This document shows, in pieces, positions 57,665-64,000 of a stretch of 64,000 nucleotides of DNA; within the stretch, counting starts at the first letter, position 1; every line of letters starts with the position of its first letter. The notes below the pieces were generated by a model, which saw only the letters and a program-made list of their open reading frames with translations, ran no database searches and had not been told where the DNA came from. The position numbers and the translations under genes are program-made. The stretch is from assembly GCA_022820625.1 (NCBI GenBank), contig JAJEFE010000146.1:1-64000 (forward strand), written 5' to 3'. This stretch comes from Gammaproteobacteria bacterium. Lineage in GTDB: Bacteria > Pseudomonadota > Gammaproteobacteria > Steroidobacterales > Rariloculaceae.

Positions 57665-59178
57665 CAGATCGGCTCCACGCATTCCACGCGGATGGGATCC
57701 AGCGGCTGTCCCGGCAGAACGGTGAAGGTCATGCGCACGTCGCGGTAGCCGGACCGGCTCCCAACCACGGTGTAAGCGCCGGGGCGAAGTTCTAGATCCC
57801 TGACCAGAAACTGCCCAAGACGACCGACCCGAAACAGCGTGACCTCCGTCTGTTCATCGGACTGCAACTGCACCGGCAGCGGCGTCGAGGCCAGTGTGAG
57901 CAGCCGTTCCAGTGACTCCACCTGATCCCCGAGACGCGGTCCCATAGGGGAAATCCCGCCGGCCTCGGCGGCCAGCAACTGCGCGTCACGCAATACATCA
58001 TCGTCGAAGAGCAGATCGGGGTGGGCGACGAGATTCTGGAGCTTCAGCTCCAGGTCGACGCGATACTGGGTCCGTGTCCGGCCCTCCTGTGCAAAGGCCA
58101 GGGTTGGGTCCGTCTGAAGCGCGTCGTTGTACAGGCGCAGCGCGTCGTCCCAGCGTTCCCGCAACTCGAACGCCAGTGCGCGCGCTTCCACCAGTGCGAT
58201 CTGCTCGAGTTTCAGGCTCTGGTCGGCCTGCGTCTGTGCACTCCGCGCCTCCTCGGAATCGGGGCGCAACGCGAGCGCCTGGGCGAAAAGCTCATGGGCG
58301 TCCTCGAACTCTTCAGCCGCCATGGCGTTCAGTCCCCGAGACATCAGGTTATCGAATCGCCGGTCCCTGATTGTCGCCTCGAGCGCATCGAGTGCAGAGC
58401 GGGCCGGCGCCCAGAGTCCGTCCAGCGCCACCGCCTCGCGATAGGCCCGGACGGCTCCCTCCAGATCGCCGGACCGTTCCAGTTCTTCGCCCTGCCGCAC
58501 GAGCGCCAAAACGTCGGGCAACTGCTGCGCCCGGAGCAGGCCGACCTGGGCGACGGCATTGTCCGGTTCGATCTGTAGCACCAGCGAAAATTGCTCGGCT
58601 GCAACGGCCGCATTGCCGGCCGCAAGCGCCTCACTGGCGGCACCCAGTGCAGCGTCGATCAGTTCGATGGAGCGTGTCAGCAACTCCTCCCCAATGTCGA
58701 GGGCCTGCTCATACGCATCGACGGAATCCCCGAATGCGTCCGCAAGATAGGCATCGTCTCCGCTTCGGCCAAGCTCCTGGTAGGTCTCGAAGTCGTCACT
58801 GCCCCACTCCGCCGCCGATCGCCGATCGAGCTGGGACTGCTGGTTCAACAGCTGCGCCAGTAGTCCATCCGCCTCTTCACGCAGCGCCTCGAGTTCTTCC
58901 TCGGTGTAGACCGGGCCTGTCTCTTCAGGGGGTTCAGGCGGCGGCGGTTCCTCGGCAATGGGTTCCTGCGGCTGTTGGTCATCGACCCAACTTGGCAGCC
59001 ACATGAAGACCACGGCCACCGCAACCACCAACCCGCCGAGCGCCACGAGCCGAACGGGCATGGACATTGCCCGCCCAGGTTCAGGCCGCCGGAACTCCGT
59101 GCCGGGCTTGCGAAAGCCGGGTTCTACCGGGACGATGGTTTCGTCGTGTCCGGGGCTTTGTGGATCCCGTTCCGCCAA
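57664..59178 (-). CDS. Membrane-anchored TPR protein
   Basis: 504 residues. A cytoplasmic tail rich in Pro/Arg (1-38) leads to a single transmembrane helix (~41-61), a Pro/Glu linker (PPPPEPPEETGP), a coiled-coil/TPR region (~95-400), and a C-terminal PEGA-like beta unit (LELRPGAYTVVGSRSGYRDVR). Most of the chain should be periplasmic. The short cytoplasmic tail contains Ser/Thr residues that could be kinase targets. Adjacent to the kinase gene (12-nt gap) and overlapping the SUMF1/PEGA gene. Confidence 0.78.
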   Translation of the reverse strand: MAERDPQSPGHDETIVPVEPGFRKPGTEFRRPEPGRAMSMPVRLVALGGLVVAVAVVFMWLPSWVDDQQPQEPIAEEPPPPEPPEETGPVYTEEELEALREEADGLLAQLLNQQSQLDRRSAAEWGSDDFETYQELGRSGDDAYLADAFGDSVDAYEQALDIGEELLTRSIELIDAALGAASEALAAGNAAVAAEQFSLVLQIEPDNAVAQVGLLRAQQLPDVLALVRQGEELERSGDLEGAVRAYREAVALDGLWAPARSALDALEATIRDRRFDNLMSRGLNAMAAEEFEDAHELFAQALALRPDSEEARSAQTQADQSLKLEQIALVEARALAFELRERWDDALRLYNDALQTDPTLAFAQEGRTRTQYRVDLELKLQNLVAHPDLLFDDDVLRDAQLLAAEAGGISPMGPRLGDQVESLERLLTLASTPLPVQLQSDEQTEVTLFRVGRLGQFLVRDLELRPGAYTVVGSRSGYRDVRMTFTVLPGQPLDPIRVECVEPI

Positions 59179-59190
59179 CGAGCGTATCTC

Positions 59191-60021
59191 CTAGTGATTT
59201 AATCCGACTGATTCTAATGCATGAAGCAGCGGTCCGATGCCCCTGGACAGCGCTGCGTCGCGCTCGTTCAGGATGTCGGTCACAGCTTCCGCCACGTCAC
59301 GCAAGCCGCGCACTCCCGGAACCGGCTGCAACGCTGGAAATACTCGCCGACGCTCTCTATCCGCCAATTGCGGATTCCTGCCGAACGGCAGGTCCCCTGC
59401 CCACAATTCATGAACCAGAACTGCAAGGGCGTAGATATCTTCGGCCGCTTCGGTTCCACGCGCCGGCTCTCGGCGCAGATAGGCCGCCGTTCCACCGCCT
59501 CCCGGCGCCCGGCCGCCAATGCGCGCAGCCATGGCAAAGTCGATCAGGCACGGCATGCCCCCGCTGCGCATCAGGATGTTCCGAGGCTTGAGGTCCCGAT
59601 GAACGATCCCGGAACGATGCAGATGGTCCACGGCGCGCACAATCCGGGTGGCCACGGGCACCCAGATTCGCGGTGGGCCGCCTGCCAGGGACACAAGGTC
59701 TCCACCGTCCAGGTACTCCATGACCATCCCGAGCCCGGACGCGGACGCGGGTCCAGCCTGATCGTCCGGTATACGCACAAGACCGTGGGCCTTGACCACG
59801 TTTGGGTGCGTTATCTCCTTCAGAAAGCAATACTCGCGACGCACCAGCGCACGGACCGCGGCGCGGTTGGCGCTGCCGTTGAGGCGAGGAAACTTAACGG
59901 CGACCCGCCGTCCGTCGGTGGTTACGGCTTCGCGAACCCGGGACATGCCCCCGCGCCCGAGGGGCTCGCCAAGGGTCAAGCCTTTCAGAAAACGCTCTGA
60001 AGTCGTATCACGGGACCGCAT
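59191..60021 (-). CDS. Hanks-type Ser/Thr protein kinase with DFA variant
   Basis: 276 residues, kinase domain only, no transmembrane segment. Glycine loop GRGGMS (22-27), Lys43 (VAVKFP), Glu in RREYCFLKE, catalytic HRDLKPRN (141-148) and a C-lobe with AEDIYALAVLVHELWAG. The DFG motif is DFA (161-163); Asp is kept, so metal binding is likely retained. It is the only Hanks-type kinase in this cluster; two downstream proteins carry FHA or FHA-like domains, so a phosphorelay inside the cluster is probable. Confidence 0.88.
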   Translation of the reverse strand: MRSRDTTSERFLKGLTLGEPLGRGGMSRVREAVTTDGRRVAVKFPRLNGSANRAAVRALVRREYCFLKEITHPNVVKAHGLVRIPDDQAGPASASGLGMVMEYLDGGDLVSLAGGPPRIWVPVATRIVRAVDHLHRSGIVHRDLKPRNILMRSGGMPCLIDFAMAARIGGRAPGGGGTAAYLRREPARGTEAAEDIYALAVLVHELWAGDLPFGRNPQLADRERRRVFPALQPVPGVRGLRDVAEAVTDILNERDAALSRGIGPLLHALESVGLNH

Positions 60022-60080
60022 GAGGCAACGCCTCGCGACAGGGCTGCCCGGGGCGCTGACGCCGTCCTGGCCCCGGTGGA

Positions 60081-61418
60081 TCAGGCTCCCGCGGGGACCG
60101 CAGCGGCTGCATCGGGCACTGCTGCAGTATCGGTTTCGCCTTCCGCAGCTTCGGCAGGTGTCTCAGCCGGTTCAGCGTCTTCCGAAACCGTCTCTTCGGG
60201 CAGCGCCTCCGTGTAGAAATCCATGCTGCCGAGGCCTGTTTCCTCGATGTAAATCTGTCTCAGCAGGTCCCGCCAATCCTCGTACTGGGCTTCGGCGGTT
60301 CCCGTGAACCGGTGCTGAACGCCCTCGATCTCCACCACCATGGGCTTGACTTCCTCGTCGAAACCCACCGAAAGCTCCTCCAGCGCCGAACTGTGGAGCT
60401 GTTTCTCCTGCCGGCGCAGCATGCCGCTCTGCAGCATTTCCATGCTCATGTACATGATCGAGTCGCGCACCACGCGGTCGGCAAAGTCACCGTCGCTGTT
60501 CACTCCGTAGACCACCGAGGCCAGGATGCCCGCGATGCCCAGTCCGGTGCGCCAGCGGCTGGATCTCTGCAGCTCCCGAATGGCGATGGACTCCTCGCGC
60601 GCGAACTCGCGCCAGCCATGGTAGGGCTCCAGCGAGTTCTGGTAGAAATCCACGTAGTGTTCGTTGAGCGTCTCCACGAAGAGGTGCTCGCGGTCGCGAA
60701 CCAATTGGGTTCGTTCGAACTGCGGATCGTCTTCGGCCGGCAGCCGGCTCAGCGAATAGCGTCCGTTGCGCTCCTGCACGACGTAGTCGCCGAACGCTTC
60801 GGGACTCAATTCGCCGGCGAATCGAAGCTGCGAAACCGTCCTGATATTGCGTTTGTCGTCGGATGAAAAGCCGTCCCTGGCGGCGGCCAGATCGTTGGCG
60901 ATCCGGTTGAAGACATCCTGGTAGGGATCCAGCCCCGGGTACTGCTGGCGGTTGAACGCACCGGCTGCCGTCTCCATGAAGTACTCGCCGTCGACCCACA
61001 CCTCGCCGGTCGAATCCACGGCGCGGACCTTCAACCGAAGCTGGCTGCCGTCGGAGTGAATAATCTCTGCGCTGACATTGATGTCCGCCGCCGAGGATTC
61101 CCCGGGAGTGGCCCAGACCGCTCCCCAGTGACCGCTCCTTTGCAACGTATCCCGGAGGTGCACGGCCAGGTACCGCGATTCGGCGCGCCGGATATGTACA
61201 AAGGTGCCGTCGCGCAGCAACTCCTCCAGTATTTCCTTCTCGATTTCACCTTCCGGGACGCCTGGGTCGAATACCACCACGCCCACGTCGAGCAGTTCGT
61301 CTTCCGGAACGGTTTCGGTTTCCGCAACCAGTTGTACGGAATGGGGGATGAGCACCTGGTTGCTGCTGCATCCCGCCAGCAACCCGATGCCCAATGCGAA
61401 AATTGCAAGTCTTCTCAT
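60081..61418 (-). CDS. Lipoprotein of unknown function (445 aa)
   Basis: Signal peptide with a lipobox LLAGC (Cys17). The mature protein has a beta-rich first half (DINVSAEIIHSDGSQLRLKVRAV), a central amphipathic segment containing SRWRTGLGIAGILASVVYG, and an acidic, Ala/Pro/Glu-rich tail. I recognise no domain with certainty, although the first half is reminiscent of lipoproteins that assemble multimeric periplasmic rings (weak). It is between the first lipoprotein (12-nt gap) and the kinase. Confidence 0.7.
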   Translation of the reverse strand: MRRLAIFALGIGLLAGCSSNQVLIPHSVQLVAETETVPEDELLDVGVVVFDPGVPEGEIEKEILEELLRDGTFVHIRRAESRYLAVHLRDTLQRSGHWGAVWATPGESSAADINVSAEIIHSDGSQLRLKVRAVDSTGEVWVDGEYFMETAAGAFNRQQYPGLDPYQDVFNRIANDLAAARDGFSSDDKRNIRTVSQLRFAGELSPEAFGDYVVQERNGRYSLSRLPAEDDPQFERTQLVRDREHLFVETLNEHYVDFYQNSLEPYHGWREFAREESIAIRELQRSSRWRTGLGIAGILASVVYGVNSDGDFADRVVRDSIMYMSMEMLQSGMLRRQEKQLHSSALEELSVGFDEEVKPMVVEIEGVQHRFTGTAEAQYEDWRDLLRQIYIEETGLGSMDFYTEALPEETVSEDAEPAETPAEAAEGETDTAAVPDAAAAVPAGA

Positions 61419-61429
61419 GACTGCCGCAC

Positions 61430-62680
61430 CTATTGAGCTATGATCTTCCTGTACTCGTTGTATTCATCCCAGAGGGCCGCCCGCAACAGCGGATCCTCCT
61501 CCTTGGTGGCCGCCTCGCAAAGCTGCCGGGCAACCTTGTCCGTGTCCTCGCATCCCTCGACGGGGGGAGGCGCTTCCTCCGGCAATTCGGCTCGCGCGAG
61601 AATCGGCCGCCGGCTGGCAGGGTCGTTGCCGCCACCGCCACCAGCGGACCCGCCGGTGGGCACGTTGCCGCCGCCATCGGCGCCACCGCCCGGCATGGAG
61701 CCGTCTCCACCGGGCACGCCGCCCGCACCGCCGAAGCCCTCGTCGGCGGCAGAGCCTATGCCGCCCCTGGCGATGGCCTCCTGCTCGGCGCCCATGATTT
61801 CGTCGAAGTCTTCCAGGGATTCGTTGAAGATACCCTCAGCGTCCGATACGCGGCCCGCTACGCCGGTGCCGCCTGCGCCGCTGCCGGGCCAGGCGCCTTC
61901 CTCGCCTCCAGCGCCCGCCGAGTCGCCGCCGAACCCGCCGTCACCGGTCTCCTGACCGCCGCCCGCCTGACGGGAATCGCCGCCCTGACCGCTGCCGTCT
62001 TCGCCGCCCATTCCACCGTTGCCGGATTCCCCGCCACCGGCCTGACGCGAGTCGCCGCCCTGGCCACCCTCTTCGCCGCCGTCACCGCCCGGCATGCCGT
62101 CCTGTCCGCCTCCTCCTTCCTGGCCTTCGCCGCCTGCGCCCTGGCCACCGGCCTGACGTGAATCGCCACCCTGACCGTCTCCGTCTCCTTCCTGACCTGG
62201 AGTACCGCCCATTCGATCACCTGACTGGCCGTCACCGCCATCGCCCTGACCGCCCGCCTGCTGACCCTGCTCGCCCTGCTGACCACCGGAGGGGAAGGGG
62301 AAACCACCGCTCGGTGAGGGTAAGCCGCCGCTGGGGGAAGGCATCCCACCACTCGGCGAGGGCATCCCGCCGCTCGGTGAAGGCATACCGCCACTCGGCG
62401 AGGGCATACCGCCACTCGGTGAAGGCATACCGCCACTCGGCGAGGGCATACCGCCACTCGGTGAGGGCATACCGCCACTCGGTGAGGGCATACCGCCACT
62501 GGGCGAGGGCGGTGGCGGCATTCCGCCGCTCGGTGAGGGCATCCCGCCGCTGGGCGAAGGCGGTGGCGGCATTCCGCCGCTGGGGGGCGGGGGCACCGTT
62601 GACTGGCTCTTGCAACCCAACAGGAGTACAGCGCCTGCGCAAACCAACAACAACCTGAAAGGGATGTTCCCGAGACGCAT
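61430..62680 (-). CDS. Repeat-rich lipoprotein (PSPSGGM heptads and Gly-rich region)
   Basis: 416 residues with a lipobox LLLGC (Cys23). Residues ~30-135 are about a dozen copies of the heptad PSPSGGM, encoded by 21-bp tandem repeats (~62290-62590). A long Gly/Gln/Asp/Glu region follows, with three GGDSRQAGG units. The C-terminal ~120 residues are non-repetitive and carry two cysteines (CEDTDKVARQLC) that could form a disulfide. It probably forms a flexible tether from a membrane to the periplasm or cell surface. First gene of the cluster. Confidence 0.75.
   Translation of the reverse strand: MRLGNIPFRLLLVCAGAVLLLGCKSQSTVPPPPSGGMPPPPSPSGGMPSPSGGMPPPPSPSGGMPSPSGGMPSPSGGMPSPSGGMPSPSGGMPSPSGGMPSPSGGMPSPSGGMPSPSGGLPSPSGGFPFPSGGQQGEQGQQAGGQGDGGDGQSGDRMGGTPGQEGDGDGQGGDSRQAGGQGAGGEGQEGGGGQDGMPGGDGGEEGGQGGDSRQAGGGESGNGGMGGEDGSGQGGDSRQAGGGQETGDGGFGGDSAGAGGEEGAWPGSGAGGTGVAGRVSDAEGIFNESLEDFDEIMGAEQEAIARGGIGSAADEGFGGAGGVPGGDGSMPGGGADGGGNVPTGGSAGGGGGNDPASRRPILARAELPEEAPPPVEGCEDTDKVARQLCEAATKEEDPLLRAALWDEYNEYRKIIAQ
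62285..62590. repeat. 21-bp tandem repeat within a lipoprotein gene
   Basis: About a dozen in-frame 21-bp units (one form: ggtgagggcataccgccactc) encode PSPSGGM. Copy number is likely to vary by slippage without frameshift because the unit is a multiple of three. Confidence 0.8.
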
Positions 62681-62861
62681 GGTCCTCTCCTTGCGGAACG
62701 ATACTTCCTGTAGTTTATGAAACCTGGCGACTACAGAAGTTCACTTCGCGCACATTCTTCTCATATTGTGCCAAAATCCCGCAACCGGTGACGATGTGGT
62801 TGACCGCGCGTTGCCTCATCAAACCATCGAGATCGGTATCACCGAATTGAAGGAACAACTT

Positions 62862-63311
62862 ATGAGAACCATACCACTTATTGCCGGACTTCTTCTATCC
62901 GCCGGCGCCGCAGCCACCTTTGCGCAGGATGTGCCCGAGATGCCGCGAACGCCGGCGCCGGAAGGTGCGGAGGTTTATTTTCAATCCCCTGCCGATGGCG
63001 ACACCGTCACCTCCCCGGTCCTGGTGCGGTTCGGACTCCGCGGCATCGGCGTCGCCCCGGCCGGAATCATCTTCCCGGATACGGGACACCACCACATACT
63101 CATCGACGTCGGCGAGGATGAAATGCCGCCGTTCAACCTGCCGCTGCCGACCACCGAGCAGTCGGTGCATTTCGGGCTCGGCCAGACGGAAGCCGAACTG
63201 ACGCTTGAACCCGGCGAGCACACGCTGCAGCTGGTGGTCGGCGACCACCTGCACACACCGCACCTGCCACCGATCGTGTCCGAGGTCATCACCATCACCA
63301 TCACCGAATAG
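62862..63311 (+). CDS. DUF4399 periplasmic protein
   Basis: 150 residues from the ATG at 62862 after AAGGAACAACTT; a longer frame begins at 62766. Signal peptide (IPLIAGLLLSAGAAATFAQ). The mature part contains TGHHHILID and HTLQLVVGDHLHTPH, a histidine-rich pattern typical of DUF4399, suggesting metal binding. Function not established. Divergent from the first lipoprotein of the cluster. Confidence 0.85.
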   Translation: MRTIPLIAGLLLSAGAAATFAQDVPEMPRTPAPEGAEVYFQSPADGDTVTSPVLVRFGLRGIGVAPAGIIFPDTGHHHILIDVGEDEMPPFNLPLPTTEQSVHFGLGQTEAELTLEPGEHTLQLVVGDHLHTPHLPPIVSEVITITITE

Positions 63312-63342
63312 GGCACAGTACTCTTTGCCTGCCGGCGGCCGC

Positions 63343-63383
63343 CCGCAGATGCCGCGCGTTCGCAACGCCTGGCGCATCTGCGG
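63343..63383. terminator. Stem-loop between the DUF4399 and cysteine synthase genes
   Basis: CCGCAGATGC (63343-63352) pairs with GCATCTGCGG (63374-63383). No T-tract follows, so it may be a weak or Rho-assisted terminator. Confidence 0.4.
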
Positions 63384-63445
63384 CGGCGGCCCGGTCATCA
63401 TGACCAGTATGTAACGGCCGCCTTCAACCTCCTGGGACGACAGAT

Positions 63446-64000
63446 ATGGAAATTCGCGACGGATTCGTGGATTCGGTGGGCAATACGCCCCTGATCAAAC
63501 TTCGCAAGGCATCGGAACTGACCGGCTGCACGATTCTCGGCAAGGCCGAGTTTCTGAATCCCGGCGGATCCGTGAAGGATCGCGCGGCCAAGTACATGGT
63601 GCTCGACGCCGAGCGCCGCGGCGTGCTGGAACCTGGGGGGCTGATCGTGGAAGGCACGGCGGGGAACACGGGTATCGGCCTGGCCCTGGTCGGGAATGCC
63701 AGGGGTTACCGGACGCTGATCTTGATGCCGGATACGCAGAGCCAGGAAAAGAAGGACGCGCTGCGGCTCTGCGGCGCGGAACTTCGGGAAGTGCCCGCGG
63801 TACCGTATCGGAACCCGAACAATTACGTCCACATCGCCGAGCGCACGGCGGCGGAACTCGCGGCCACCGAACCCCACGGCGTTCTCTACGCCAATCAGTG
63901 GGACAACGTCGCCAACCGGGAAGGGCACAAGGTGAGCACCGGACCGGAGATCTGGGAGCAGACCAACGGCGCTGTCGATGGATTCATCTGCGCCGTCGGT
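63446..64000 (+). CDS. Cysteine synthase-like PLP enzyme (5' part; runs off the window)
   Basis: 185 codons are visible from the ATG at 63446 (MEIRDGFVDSVGNTPLIKL); the frame is open to the edge. PLP lysine in NPGGSVKDRAAKYM and phosphate-binding GTAGNTGIGLALV are those of O-acetylserine sulfhydrylase / cystathionine beta-synthase-fold enzymes. NTPLIKL and the SVKDR context favour a CysK-like enzyme. It would use O-acetylserine and sulfide to make cysteine; the subfamily cannot be settled from half the protein. Confidence 0.9.
   Translation, partial: MEIRDGFVDSVGNTPLIKLRKASELTGCTILGKAEFLNPGGSVKDRAAKYMVLDAERRGVLEPGGLIVEGTAGNTGIGLALVGNARGYRTLILMPDTQSQEKKDALRLCGAELREVPAVPYRNPNNYVHIAERTAAELAATEPHGVLYANQWDNVANREGHKVSTGPEIWEQTNGAVDGFICAVG

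Noticed and set aside
62285-62590. Regular short repeats considered as a CRISPR array
   Set aside because: Contiguous 21-bp in-frame units without spacers, encoding PSPSGGM.

Overview
The window is high-GC bacterial DNA, most consistent with a gammaproteobacterium. Supporting signs are a cobalamin-independent bio/pro/ilv gene set, a TonB-dependent outer-membrane receptor, an adrenodoxin-type ferredoxin, and an spc/alpha ribosomal operon in the usual proteobacterial order. The TPR-sulfotransferase, sulfatase and paired sodium:solute symporters suggest a marine or host-associated organism that scavenges organic substrates; that is inference. No rRNA, tRNA, CRISPR array or intact insertion sequence was seen.

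Layout: (1) 1-17.8 kb is a catabolic and uptake island. A minus-strand run holds a TonB receptor, TPR-sulfotransferase, Tat-lipoprotein sulfatase and symporter 1. A second minus-strand pair holds symporter 2 and an alpha/beta hydrolase. A LacI regulator, a COG0620 methyltransferase-like enzyme and an HpcH/HpaI aldolase lie on the plus strand. A cupin flanked by two tandem SnoaL-like proteins follows. Three near-identical palindromes (core TTGCATTCGAA) stand in front of the receptor, between symporter 2 and lacI, and between the SnoaL and cupin genes, and probably tie the island into one LacI regulon. (2) 17.8-20.9 kb: a gamma-glutamyltransferase-like enzyme, an ICMT-like methyltransferase and a small kinase. 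(3) 21.1-27.8 kb: rpsH to rplQ with secY, rpmJ and rpoA. The operon begins abruptly at rpsH, next to a 269-bp MITE-like element. (4) 28.1-33.3 kb: ferredoxin, two TIGR04282/TIGR04283-type glycosyltransferases around a flavin disulfide oxidoreductase, and an M20 amidohydrolase. (5) 33.3-39.5 kb: a 1322-residue AAA/TM/P-domain/WD40 protein and several unrecognised proteins. (6) 39.5-49.3 kb: ilvB and ilvH (head to head), proBA, bioA, a phosphomannomutase, and bioFD. (7) 49.4-62.7 kb: an OmpA-like protein and a ten-gene minus-strand cluster. (8) 62.9-64 kb: a DUF4399 protein and the start of a cysteine synthase.

Two things stand out as possibly undescribed. First, a dispersed element has a conserved 83-nt double-hairpin core enclosed by long perfect inverted arms that differ completely at each site (20907-21049 and 50325-50469, with a half copy at the left window edge). 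The core shows compensatory base changes. Second, the 50.5-62.7 kb cluster combines two lipoproteins, a Hanks-type kinase, a TPR protein, an FHA-like/PEGA/SUMF1 protein, a TolQ/MotA-like channel, an Hsp70-like/FHA protein and two von Willebrand A proteins whose single N-terminal helices resemble TolR/ExbD. It looks like a phospho-regulated, ion-motive-force-driven envelope machine.
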